Positions 1 to 10,066 of a DNA stretch of 64,000 bases are shown piece by piece; position 1 is the first letter of the stretch; the number at the start of each line of letters is the position of its first letter. Under the pieces are notes generated by a model. That model was given only the letters and a program-made list of their open reading frames with translations. It was not told the origin of the DNA and ran no database searches. The stretch comes from Byssothecium circinans (taxonomy: Eukaryota; Ascomycota; Dothideomycetes; Pleosporales; Massarinaceae): positions 822,346-886,345 of the forward strand of contig ML976982.1 in the NCBI GenBank assembly GCA_010015675.1, written 5' to 3'. The translations under genes and the position numbers were made by a program.

Positions 1-663
1 TTCAGCCTATTCCTACTAGCCTGTATGCGGTAGATAGTATAAAGAAAGGCTGCAAGCGTTCTTACTTTTCTGCAAACGTCTTAGCTTAATATTGTTTCTT
101 TATTTAATAAAGAACCAATAACGCCACAATATTGGCTAGGCCTTTGGATCGGTCGATTGATCGATTGCTTGATCGATCGATCAATCTAGGATAGTTCCAT
201 CCAATCTATAGTCAACTACCTAGGAGGTAGTAATCTAGGATAGCCTAGATTACTAACCTATAGTATTTAACTACTAGGTAATAAGGAGTATATATAGAAA
301 TAAGAGTAGATTAATATAAGTATTAAATATACTCTTATATTCTAATAGTTACATGTAAAGATAGCGTAATTACAGTCATTCTTTCTGCACAGCGGAATCG
401 AACATGGAAAGAGCGACTTCCAATGAGCGTACCAACGTAGCTTCAAAGTTCGGAATTAGCTCTCGCAGTCTTGACATAGTACAAACGCACTGTTGTGCGA
501 CTGCAATTTCCAAATCACCCACTAACCTCCGGTCACGTCACCACCTGCACGGGCAACTTTACACTTATACAACATCCGCGCGCAAAACCACATACTCGCC
601 AGAGACCCTCCTCAAAGAACTCCTTGAAGACAAAAAACTGAACGCAAAGAAAATCATCCAACC
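1..663. repeat. AT-rich decayed repeat DNA left of the secreted-protein cluster
   Basis: No gene is visible. Roughly the first 400 bases are AT-rich, with TA-rich steps, runs of GATC/GATT (about 147-186), a palindrome around TCTTTATTTAATAAAGA (about 98-114), and a 12-bp inverted repeat with a 4-nt loop (228-239 and 244-255). Two imperfect direct copies of a motif starting CTATAG and ending CTAGG flank that hairpin. This looks like repeat-induced-mutation-decayed transposon DNA, but no transposon protein or full terminus can be recognised. From about 400 the composition returns to that of genes and acts as the upstream region of the gene at 664. Confidence 0.5.
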
Positions 664-1142
664 ATGCGTTCCCCAATTCTCGCCCTCCTGCTGTTAGCCC
701 TCAGCGCATTCATCCCCGCCAATTCAATAACCCCTATACTCTTCTCCACCCCAACCATCAACGGCACGCTCGTTACTAGCATCCCCTCCATCCCCAACGT
801 GCGCCCAAACATCATTGTCAACGGCATCACCACCGCCGGACTCCCCGGCGGCGTATACGTCTGCGAAGGGAGCACTGGACCGGCTACTGCCTCTGGGTCA
901 GTCCCTCTGACTTCGAGCATGCAAATCACTGTATGCGACTTAGGGCGCCTACTCCCGACGGCGGTTTCAAGACATTGAAGGTGAGGAGTTTGGGGCCTGA
1001 TACGGGAGGTGCTTGCTGGTTGTATCGGGGAGAAATGTGCTTGCAGGAGAATGTGGTAAGGTATGTGAGGGAGCCGGGTGTGGAGGCTGGATTGGAGGAT
1101 TTTGGGGTGTTGACTTGTTTCCCTGATGGGTCGGGAAAGTGA
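664..1142 (+). CDS. Small secreted cysteine-rich protein, module paralogue 1 (possibly broken)
   Basis: The ATG at 664 opens a clear signal peptide (MRSPILALLLLALSAFIPANS). Next comes the start of the module seen in the two downstream genes (GGVYVCEG, about residues 59-66). Its second half lies in another frame (PDGGFKTLKVRSLGPD, then GACWLY and LTC) and ends at 1142. The frames can be joined by a 47-nt intron, 897-943 (GTCAGT donor, CTGAC branch, TTAG acceptor), giving 143 residues. That would remove the TVC cysteine that aligns with APC in the third gene. A one-base frameshift near 940 would instead restore VCDL-(x)-APTPDGG, matching the paralogue better. The gene may therefore be a degenerating copy. 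Function is unknown; the family looks like an apoplastic or effector-type secreted protein (inference). Confidence 0.6.
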
Positions 1143-1556
1143 GAAGGAGCATTGGAGGGGTAGAGTCAGGAGGATGGATGGAAGGAAGGAAGTGAAATGG
1201 GTGGTCCCGGGTTCTCTGAAAATATGAGATGTGTCTACCGGAGAGATCTCTTGCTCTTCCACACGTCTTTGTAGTGCATTAATTCACTACAGTTGTTTGG
1301 GACGGGATTTCTAGTGACATGTGCTTCCATAAATAGGTGACGGAGCTAGTAGCACGCAGAGTGAAGTAGGGGAGCAAGTGATAGCAAACGGTCAAAGCCC
1401 GTGCCCAAGCCCCGGCGTCCCTTGCAGCTTCCCTAACCTTCAAGCATCAAAACAAACCCTCATCGTCACTCGCTCCATTAGACAAGTACTCACACACCTC
1501 AATCTCTCCCTTCATCCAACACCATCAGGGCCGCAATGCCCCTCAAAATCCTCACC
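1143..1556. other. Intergenic region between secreted paralogues 1 and 2
   Basis: There is no coding evidence here. An AT-rich CATAAATAGG stretch about 1328-1337 could act as a core promoter. The last 150 bases before 1557 are CT-rich, as is usual just upstream of fungal start codons. Confidence 0.5.
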
Positions 1557-2327
1557 ATGTCCCTCCTCCACCTTCTCTTCTTCGCTCTGGCCTCCGCCAC
1601 TCCCCACTGTCTCAATTCCAACACCCCCACTCTTCAACACCGCGGCGAGCCCGGCTACGGCTACATCTGCAACGACGCAACCCAGAGCCACTGCCTTTGG
1701 GCGCAGCCAGGCCGCTGCAGCTCCATTACCTACGATGTAGGCCCTAGTAATCTTCCTGCCGTCACTGCAGAACTCGACCTGATCCAGCCCGAGGAAGGCG
1801 GCATCTGCGAGTTATACAACGACACCACAGACACGTGCGGCGAAACCTGGACAGCAGTACTGGCACACCCTGGCGCCACAACTCATGGCTGGCGCTCCAT
1901 CTACCGAGTCAAATGCTTCGTCCCCACGGAGTGGAACCCCATAAACGGCAACAACAACCCCACAATCCCCCAAAAATACCGCGCCGGTCTCCCAGAAGCG
2001 ACGACATCACTCACGGTAACACCAACAACGCCAGGGCTAGTGCTACTCACAGGCGACCATATACCCACCGTCTCTCGAGGTTATGTCTACATATGCGAGG
2101 GGGAAGACTGGACACAGTGTGACGCGTACCCTGCAAAAAAGACCCTGTGCTACAATAGTAAGGAGGGCGCGGAGTTCAAGAGACTCTTGCCAGCAGTGGG
2201 TACGACGTGTGCGCTGTTTCAGGATCCGGATTGCTATAAGGCGGGGTCTTGGGTGGCGACTGTTGGTCCGGAGGCGCAGTGGATTATTTGGTGGGGTTTG
2301 AGAAGTGTGGCGTGTTGGGTTGTGTAG
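1557..2327 (+). CDS. Secreted cysteine-rich protein with two tandem modules, paralogue 2
   Basis: A single uninterrupted frame gives 256 residues from the ATG at 1557, chosen because MSLLHLLFFALASATPHC is a clean signal peptide; an in-frame ATG at 1536 would add seven residues. The mature part contains the same six-cysteine module twice. Copy A begins GYGYIC, then has CLW, GGICELYND, DTC and a final VKC. Copy B begins GYVYIC, then has TQC, TLC, TTCALFQD, PDC and a final VAC. A threonine/proline-rich linker of about 30 residues separates them. The third gene (2641) carries one copy split by an intron, while this gene has none. I do not recognise a named Pfam family; function is unknown and secretion is the only safe statement. 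Confidence 0.8.
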   Translation: MSLLHLLFFALASATPHCLNSNTPTLQHRGEPGYGYICNDATQSHCLWAQPGRCSSITYDVGPSNLPAVTAELDLIQPEEGGICELYNDTTDTCGETWTAVLAHPGATTHGWRSIYRVKCFVPTEWNPINGNNNPTIPQKYRAGLPEATTSLTVTPTTPGLVLLTGDHIPTVSRGYVYICEGEDWTQCDAYPAKKTLCYNSKEGAEFKRLLPAVGTTCALFQDPDCYKAGSWVATVGPEAQWIIWWGLRSVACWVV

Positions 2328-2640
2328 GGTAGGGTGGTGAAGTTGGCGGTCACGTTTCCTCACCGTTGCCCAGGTGGAGCGAGATACATATGCGTTCGTA
2401 CAAACCGGTGGAGAGGGTTAGTAAGGCCGGTTTGATGTAGCTGACCGCGATCGAGCATCGTTGGCTTCAAATCCAAAGGACCAACCAATCCCTCAAACAC
2501 TCATGTTGGTGAATTCTGTCAGTCGGATCGAGTCTATACATGTAGTCAGCGCAATGCCCACATACACTTCATCCTTGATGCCATTCGTCCACGGCACCAG
2601 TCTAACACGTACTTCCCCTGCAGAGAATCCTTTCCCTACA
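2328..2640. other. Intergenic region between secreted paralogues 2 and 3
   Basis: I see no gene. The frame of paralogue 3 stays open upstream to about 2461, but without an ATG matched to a signal peptide, so this is taken as promoter and 5' UTR. Confidence 0.5.
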
Positions 2641-3189
2641 ATGGCCCTCCAATCCATGTCCACGTCAGCCTCGACCTTCCTCGCCGTCTTCGTCTTCACA
2701 CTCCTCATCACCCCAACAGCCGCACGCCCCCATGCCCTCCACGTCCGCGACGGCATGCCAGGCGGCGCCTACGTCTGCGCCGAACCAAACTATGCGCCCG
2801 GAACCTGCCAATGGTACAAGCCCAACTTCATCCCTGACGCTCCATGCAGTACGTACTAGCCCTCCAGTCAGTCCCTCGTCACCTCCTAAAACTCCAGCGC
2901 TAATACATAATCCCCCCCGTCAGTGAATCTCCGTCCCGACGGCTCAGACCACGTTCTCCCGGTCAAATCCTTCGGACCCGACTTCGGAACGCGCTGTCAG
3001 CTGTTCATGAACGAGGGCTGCGATCCGAATACATGGGTTGGAGATATTTTGAGCCCGGCGGATATCCCGTCGATTAAAGGGGTGATGGGGTTTGTGTGTT
3101 GGGCAACGGATGAGGCGGGCGCGGCATATTCGAAGCATATTGAGAAAGGGGCGGGTGGGTCGCGTGGTGTTGATGCGGGTGGAGTGTAA
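2641..3189 (+). CDS. Small secreted cysteine-rich protein, module paralogue 3
   Basis: Two exons, 2641-2848 and 2924-3189, encode 157 residues. The 75-nt intron has a GTACGT donor, a TAATAC branch and a CAG acceptor; the junction codon is ATG, read inside ...APC-MNLRPDG. The N-terminus is a signal peptide (hydrophobic about residues 11-27, ending TAARP); an alternative start is Met6. The mature protein holds one six-cysteine module: GGAYVC, GTCQWY, APC, GTRCQLF, EGC and FVC. The tail is Ala/Gly-rich and likely flexible. It is the best-formed single-module member of the three-gene tandem cluster. Function is unknown; a host- or microbe-facing secreted role is only an inference from size, signal peptide and cysteine content. 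Confidence 0.8.
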
Positions 3190-3381
3190 GATTTGCGGTG
3201 GGTACGACGTCTATTTGTTAGGGATGTTTGTGCGTTTGTAAATATATGAGTTTGGAAGATGTTGAAGTTGTAATAAAGGATTGTTGGATACTGGAAGGGC
3301 TCTATGTATACGAAGTCGGGCTCCTTATACCTAATTCTAAAACTGTCTTGAATTTATACTCCAGGCACTTCATCCCTCTTC

Positions 3382-3912
3382 TTAATATCCAGGCTCCCAG
3401 ATATCTTTCTGCCACGCCTCAGTCAACTTCTTATCCGGCCCATACTTCTCCTGCCACTTAACAAACCCTCCCTCCAGCACCAACACCTTCTGCGTCTTCT
3501 TCTCCCCTTTCGACTTTTCATCCTTCTCCTTCTGATTATCCCCCTCTTCTTTCTCCTCCCCACCCTCCTTCACAACCCCCTTGCTCACCGTCTCACTCTC
3601 CGCATCCAACCTCTGCTTCTCCCTCAGATACCTCAACGCCGCACTCGGACCCCTCTGCTGACTCAATACGCAATGGAAAACCACAACATCCTTATCCTTC
3701 AACGTCCTAACTAGTTCTGGGGTCTTGTAGTCGAGCTCACTGCTTGGAACCCATGTACTGCCTCGGATATGGCCGCCGATGTGGTCGGAGTCGCGGACGT
3801 CGACGATGGCGAGGTTGGAGGGGAGAGCGGGGGCCGAGTCGGATTCTAGGAGGGTCTTGGAGAGGTCTTCGCGCGTTATGTAGGATAGGTCGGCGAGGGT
3901 TATGTCGGACAT
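3382..3912 (-). CDS. Cdc25-like rhodanese phosphatase (Ibp1/Ych1 type)
   Basis: This is a 176-residue single rhodanese domain. Key features are IVDVRDSDHIGGHIRGS (about residues 32-48) and the active-site loop HCVLSQQRGPSAA (about 79-91), which has the catalytic Cys and the C-x5-R phosphate-binding pattern of the small Cdc25-like Ibp1/Ych1 phosphatases. The conserved C-terminal strand follows a low-complexity Lys/Glu insert (about 105-142). The ATG at 3912 (MSDITLADL) was chosen because it immediately precedes the domain. The frame is open a further 47 codons to 4053, and that leader is Thr/His/Arg-rich, so a mitochondrial presequence cannot be excluded. The family removes phosphate from protein or small substrates, or reduces arsenate in Acr2 relatives; the substrate here is unknown. 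Confidence 0.88.
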   Translation of the reverse strand: MSDITLADLSYITREDLSKTLLESDSAPALPSNLAIVDVRDSDHIGGHIRGSTWVPSSELDYKTPELVRTLKDKDVVVFHCVLSQQRGPSAALRYLREKQRLDAESETVSKGVVKEGGEEKEEGDNQKEKDEKSKGEKKTQKVLVLEGGFVKWQEKYGPDKKLTEAWQKDIWEPGY

Positions 3913-4923
3913 GGCGAAGTGGGTTATGCGCGTGGGGGTGTGGGTTTGTGTGGTGTGGAGGGTGCAGAGGCGGTATCCGGCTGTGCAGTTGCGTGGTTTG
4001 GTGGTATGACAGCGGAAGGAGAGAGTTGTGAGGTGTATGAAGTTTGTGTGCATGAATGGCGGGGGTGTTGAGATGGAGAGGGATGAAGTGAGGGGCGTGG
4101 ACGGGAACCTGGGAAGCTGCCAAGGTTAGAAGGCGCGATGGCGCGATGGCACGTGATGATAACCATGCCCTCACAGATTAGTATTGGCTTCAAATAACAA
4201 CAATTATTCATGGAAGATGCATAACATAATTTCTCATGCAATATCAGGCAGTACTATTACATGTTATGGCTGTGTTTCGCCACTGGAAAGTACATTGGAT
4301 ATTGCTGCGTCATCTTCCAGGATACTCCGCGTTCCTTATCGGCTTATCGCAATGCGGGGAGCAACACGCGCAACGTGGAGAAACTATGATTCATTCATCC
4401 CAACCATGGAGAGCTCATCGCAAGAACCGATGAAAGTATCAAAATACCTCGGAACCAGAAGGCCATCTCCGAGATGATAATACAGTAGCACGACATGGGA
4501 TGTACGATCAGCTGGCTTTCATGCCACCGGTGGTAGCATGCCCCGCATAAGCCGATAGGTGGGACGGAGCTTAGGCGGGGATACGAGAGGCGGCAGTGCC
4601 ACGACATGCTACCTGTCTCCTCCACCTGGCTCCTCCGCATTGTCGTGTCGATTGCCGTTGAAAGTATATCTTCGCTTTGAGCTTTGGTTGACAAGAGCTC
4701 CTGCTGCGGGTCAGTGTTCGCTGAGCAAGGCATTGATGCGATGCTCAGTGAATGACGACTCCAAGCGGGCATCCCTTCGTCCCGTCTGCTAGCCAGCATC
4801 TTACTTCTCTTCTATCATTTTCTGGACCTTCAGCTACATATCTCCGAGTCGGCTTTTGATCTCTTCACCTGCCAACCACGGCGCACCTACCGTTCCAACC
4901 CGACCTCTCCACCAGCCCTCACG
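3913..4923. other. Intergenic region between divergent genes at 3912 and 4924
   Basis: About 1 kb separates two divergently transcribed genes and probably carries both promoters. Only short overlapping frames with no family resemblance are seen. CT-rich sequence precedes 4924 (about 4800-4920). Confidence 0.6.
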
Positions 4924-7900
4924 ATGATCTGGTGGCGACGCGATGCATCATGGGCTCGTACCCCCATCCATCAGTACCTGCGCCGACTCCGAGACCAGGA
5001 AGCCGCCCTCCGCTCCCGACCCTTCTCCAAGTCCAACCCTAAAGCCGTTTCACACAAAGACGATGACAAAAATCGCCCAGCTGGAATGTCAAACTTGGAA
5101 TGGGCGCAGCTCCAATACCATGAGAGGTGGAAACGAAGGTTCGAAGAGGACCCGTATAAGGCGTTATTCGGAGCTAGTGAGAGTATGTTGAATGGGAAGG
5201 GACTGATGGATTGGGGGTGGATTCATAAGACGTTCCCTAAGTGGATGGTCGAGGAAATACCGATAGACGGTAATGGTCGAAAGGGGAAGGAAGAGAAACG
5301 TGAGTATGAAGCGTTGTAAACAATTAGATGTGGCTAATGTCTGGTATAGCGAGCTCGAAAAGCCAGCGGGAAGACACTGTGACACCTACATCAAGGAAGA
5401 AAGATCAGACAGATAAGGGCGGTTCGACGGGTCAAACGTATCCAAAGAAGGTCAACATCAACGAAGAACCTCTACTCAAAGAGCACGAACCACTGTTTCC
5501 GGAGCCCTCCTTCAGAACTACACACTTTGATCGACCTTCGTGGACATCCGGAGTTGACTCGCCATCAGACTCACGCAGACCGCGTGAACAGCCCCCAACC
5601 CAACCCGACGCCAAACCTTCGCCCCTCGAAACAGATCAAAAGCAGAAGAAGTTTTCGAATGGAACGCCAAATGGCGTCAACAAAGCTCCCACGCGCCTCG
5701 ATGCCACGTCTACAAATTTCAACTGGTTGAAAGAGGGCGAGATATCCACAGCGCCGACGTCAGAAGTCAAGTCCAGTGACGGGAAGGCCACGAGAAAAAA
5801 TTCAACTGCTCGCGAAACATCATTCATCGAAGAGTTCCTCACAGATACTCCACAGTCTACCGTACCCCCCTCCCAACCACGCCAGACGAGTTCGGAGTGG
5901 CGACAAACATCTTTAGAGCGTAGGTCACCCGCCGACTTTGTACCTAAGCCACAGAGGAGGACTGATATACCAACCGCCAATGTCACTGCAAGGCAATCGC
6001 CGATTCAAGAACTTGATACCTCTGGATCGGAGCATACATCTTTAGATCACTCCTCACCTAAAAATGAGGTCCACAAACCCGAAAACGCAGGAAAGTGGGG
6101 GAAAATGACCGGAAATGGGGCTGGTTCGCTTGATGCCCAGCAAGAGCTGGCTGACCTTAAAGAATGTCGTGTACATACGTTATTTGCTAATCCTCGGCTA
6201 TGGGATGTATCAACTTCCAACCAGCCCAAAACCAAGTCCGACAAAAGCGAAGAGCGGCCGATCGAGCCGGGCAAGACACTTGAGTGCAACACCGAGCCCA
6301 CGGCAAAGCCTACAACAACTGTGAGCTACAAACAGGCACTCAATAAGCTTCCGAAGGATGACCTGGACTTCCTCAGTGCGGATGATATTCGAGCATCTAT
6401 GGGCCACCAAAGGAATGAGCGAAAAGACGACGGCGAAGTCAGGAACAAGTTGGAAAAAGATTTCGAAGATTTTCATCGCAAAGATGACGAGCTTCACCCT
6501 CTCATCCAGAGCAAGATCATAGGTGATCAGCATATACGTCGGGTGAAACGAGAGTTGGGGAAGAAGGCAGATACTGCCTTGAACAAAGAGACCGCGTCTA
6601 CTCCGATCAACGCTTTGGCAAAAGCTGAAACGACGTCAAAGCCTACGGAAAGTGCACATATTCAGACGAACTATGCTTCATCACCCGAAGTATCGGTCCT
6701 TGAGACTGGTATCGACTTCATGATCAAATGGCTCCATGCCGGAGGTAACACCATCGCTCGATCATTCTTCCAAGACCCTGTCGATGTCCTTGCCGACCAA
6801 ACCAGGCTCCAAGACGGTGTCTGCCCAGATCCGTTCTTCAAAGGTATCGTAAGTGGTATTCAAAAGAGCCGGCGTGCTACATGGCAAGTCAAATTCGATC
6901 TCGAAGAGGACATCAAAGCTTCCAAACCGCTCATTGAACGCTTGACGAACAATGAAAAGAGCGTCATGCTTGCGGCCGGTATCATAAACGGAAGTGTACC
7001 CACAAACTCCCGCAGAATAGACGACAGGCCAGCTGAAGATCGAGTACGTGTTCTTAAGCGAGGATTGCTTGCAACAGACGACGAGTTTAAGAAGGCGTGC
7101 GCAGCTGTCGACGCGTTGGATACTTCGACTCCACCTTCCGTGGCTCTCTCTAGACGCCTAAGAATCGCAGCGAATGTCCTGCAAAAGAACGCAAAGCTGA
7201 CTCGCGTCATGATCTTTGGCCTACAGACACGTTTGGAAAGTGCAGAGGGTCAGCCTAGTCAACAAAGCCGAGACCTCGCACATCGACTACTTGCTCTTCA
7301 GGATACTCAGCTCGCGCTTGCTAGAATGGTATCACGCCGGATGCAAGCTCTCGGTATCAGCCCAATGCTCGAAGAAAACAGCTCCACGAAGGCTCAAATT
7401 GTGGAGACGCCCAGCACGCCTGAAGCAGAGGTCAACAAGCCAGATGAGGCTCTTCCCAGCGCGTCTGAAAAATATGATGTGGCAAATAAACACATGCTCA
7501 ATGCGCTTGCTGATGCCAAACTCGCGACTGAGGTCAGTGATCAAAAGACAGCTATGGAAGGTCTTTCGGACGACGGCTACTCGTGTTCACCCAAGCCTTC
7601 TGTTCGAAAGCCTCTGGATGTGCCTAGCCCCCTAGCTCATAGCTTGTTCAGGCCATTTGGCCTGCAATTCGAGAGTCTGGGAACGGAAAACGAGGCCAAA
7701 GAAAAAGCAAAAGAGATGCAAAATGCTGCTGCACAGAAGCAAGCGGACAAGCAGCTGGCAGCTGAAGTGAAGAAGGCCTATGAAGATGTTTACGGCACGA
7801 TAACAGTAAACCATCGTCAGGTTCCGAGTGATGAGGAAGTACCGGTGGAAACGAGTGAGCAAAAGGAAGACGATGTCAAGCTTCAGTCTTCAGAGAAGGC

Positions 7901-8894
7901 TGTCGACATGGACCCGTCAAGAAAAGAGGCTGCGTCCCCTTGCAAGCCATTGAGAGGACAAAGTACGATACAAATGCTCAAAGAAGACTCTGTCTCTCCA
8001 ACAATATCAGCGACACATACTTCGGCGTCAGATGTCGAGCGGTCCAAAATCTCAACCACAGGGGCTCCACAAACAGAGCTTGCCAATCCTTCCACACCAC
8101 TCGAATCCATCGCAACCACCGAAATCACGAACGAACCAATACCAGCAGAATCTCGCCCAGCCTCCTCCAACGCCCCCTCGTATACTCCCTCATATCGCAT
8201 ATACTGCCACGATCCCGCAACCGACGAGTTAATAATAGCCCCCTACCTCCCCAACCCCTCATCATCCTCTTCCATTCCCTCCACCAATGATGACTCAACC
8301 CCTACCATCCCCTACCATATCGCCCTATCAAAACTCTCCCAACCGTCGAAGTTCCTCCCACATCTCCCTCACGACTCCGAAGTCATAGCCTCAAGCGAAC
8401 ACATGCTGATCACGCGGTCCACAACTGCGCCGAACGATTCGGAAGAGCCCTTGACAGAGACCACGAGAATACCCTGCAGCTTTCCCCAAGAAACAGAATC
8501 CACCGCAGAAACCGACAAGGCCGAAGAATCTGCCACAGAAGCTGATAGCCACTGGCAACCAGGCATCAACCCCATCGACGGCACAACGCGACTCAGTCCC
8601 ACAGGCTTCGTAGGCACAAACTCTCTAGACCTCGAGCGTGAGTTCGATGAGCGGAGGAGCGCCGCTAGTGAGCACCATGGGAAGTTCTCCGGTCGTCAGG
8701 GCTATGATGCTGGAAGGCGTGCTGTGGAAGACAAGGACGGCGAAAAGGAGCGGGGGAGTCGATGGGCGAGGGAACAGGGGGGGAAGGAGGAGAAGAAGGG
8801 GAAAAGGATTGGGGTGGGTGGGGTGGCTAAGACGGCTATTGTGGCGGGGGCTTGGTGCTATGTTGTTGGCGTTGTTGCTGAGCTTGTGCGATGA
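4924..8894 (+). CDS. Large unknown protein with mitochondrial-type N-terminus and C-terminal membrane segment
   Basis: Exons 4924-5299 and 5350-8894 join across a 50-nt intron (GTGAGT donor, TGGCTAATG branch region, TATAG acceptor) to give 1306 residues. The N-terminus (MIWWRRDASWARTPIHQYL) is Arg-rich without acids, like a mitochondrial presequence. A compact conserved-looking block follows (EWAQLQYHERWKRRFEEDPY, about residues 58-77, then LFGASESMLNGKGL). Residues about 140-590 are polar and probably disordered. A more ordered alpha-helical stretch begins near IDFMIKWLHAGGNTIARSFF and runs through LRIAANVLQKNAKLTRVMIF. The last 25 residues form a hydrophobic helix (VAKTAIVAGAWCYVVGVVAEL). 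I do not recognise the family. A mitochondrial-membrane location is inferred from the two termini only. Confidence 0.75.
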
Positions 8895-9553
8895 GGAGGG
8901 GCGGTTGGCGTTGATTTGAAGCATGTCAGGAAGATAGTAGGGCTTTTTGGATTTTGGAGTGGGTTTCGGATTCGATGTCAGCGCTGATTTGGTGGGGCGA
9001 GGTGCGAAGTTGGGTCTTGGGGTATGTATGGTTTTTGGGACATCCATCATCGTCGCCATTATGTATGAATATCTTTCTATAGCTCTCTACTTCTGTCTTA
9101 CGTATACGTTGTCGTTAGCGAAGATCTCCTATCACCACTGCATTGGTATACTATAGTTTCAACTACATCATCGCTAGAGCTCCTCATCAACTGCCCACCC
9201 AGATCAAATTTTCCCAACATAACAAACAAGGAACGCTCCCACCTCGTCTCGCCACCCATCCATCCACACAAAGCCGCAACAACCAAACTCGTGGAGCCAC
9301 TCCAGTTTCTCGCGCATCCCCCCACGTGATAGCTGTCATACCAGGTAGTGCGGGGCAAAGTCGAATGCAAACCACGGGATCTCCAAAAGCAGTATCTCCG
9401 CTCACCCACATGATGTCAAATTCAGCCGGCGCCCAGCAGCTCACTAGCTCACTATGAACAAATACAGCCGCCCCACCTGCAAGCACCCATCTATCCAGCC
9501 ACCTCACAACCCACATGCATATATAAAACCCTCCTCCGCGCCACCCTCATAAC
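8895..9553. other. Intergenic region with promoter of the 9554 gene
   Basis: No gene is seen. It contains the 3' end region of the upstream gene and, close to its right end, a TATA-like element described separately. Confidence 0.5.
9520..9528 (+). promoter_or_regulatory. TATA-like box of the 9554 gene
   Basis: The sequence TATATAAAA lies 25 bases before the ATG at 9554, within an otherwise C-rich leader. The spacing implies a very short 5' leader if it is used as a TATA box. Confidence 0.4.
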
Positions 9554-9967
9554 ATGCCCCAGACGCCCAAACGCGCCCTCTTCAGCTTGAATCTCGACAC
9601 GGACGCTTCGCACATCTACCAGCGCGTCGAAGACCACAACGACCACGAAGGAGAGTCCGGTAACGGTAAAGGCAAAGTCAAAGTCCTCGAAAGCAGCGGC
9701 CCAACAGTCGGCAACACGCGGTTAGAAATCGCCACGAAGCCGTTTGAAAAAGCAGTGAACCGGGCCGTTGAAGGCGTCATCGACGGCACGGGGAAAAGAG
9801 TCGGTAGTGCAGAGGGGGAAGTAACGTACGAGACGTCGCGCTCGGATTCGGGACACGGGGTCAAGAGCACGGTTACGCGGCGGACGGATAGTCGAGGACG
9901 AGGACGAGGGTACGGGAAGAGTAAGTGGAAGAGCGTGGAGGAGGAATACGATATCAGTGATTTGTAA
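9554..9967 (+). CDS. Small hypothetical protein, 137 residues
   Basis: An intronless frame encodes a polar protein starting MPQTPKRALFSLNLDTDASHI. It has no signal peptide or membrane segment. The middle is Gly/Lys/Ser-rich. One helical segment (about residues 58-80, ATKPFEKAVNRAVEGVIDGT) is the only part with regular heptad-like character. The C-terminus is Arg/Gly-rich followed by an acidic tail (SVEEEYDISDL). A TATA-like box just upstream and a gap of only 99 bases to the next gene support a real compact gene. I do not recognise it, and no function can be given. Confidence 0.6.
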   Translation: MPQTPKRALFSLNLDTDASHIYQRVEDHNDHEGESGNGKGKVKVLESSGPTVGNTRLEIATKPFEKAVNRAVEGVIDGTGKRVGSAEGEVTYETSRSDSGHGVKSTVTRRTDSRGRGRGYGKSKWKSVEEEYDISDL

Positions 9968-10066
9968 AGTCACTTTCAATCACCATATCCATATCCACAT
10001 CACAGCAAGGAAGATCCAACGAAGATCAAAGATCCTTCTAAAAAAGAAAAACCACACAGCGACAAA

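Noticed and set aside
3913..4053. 47-codon extension of the rhodanese phosphatase as a mitochondrial leader
   Set aside because: The ATG at 3912 fits the family start; the extension is Thr/His-rich and not clearly amphipathic. Kept only as an alternative.
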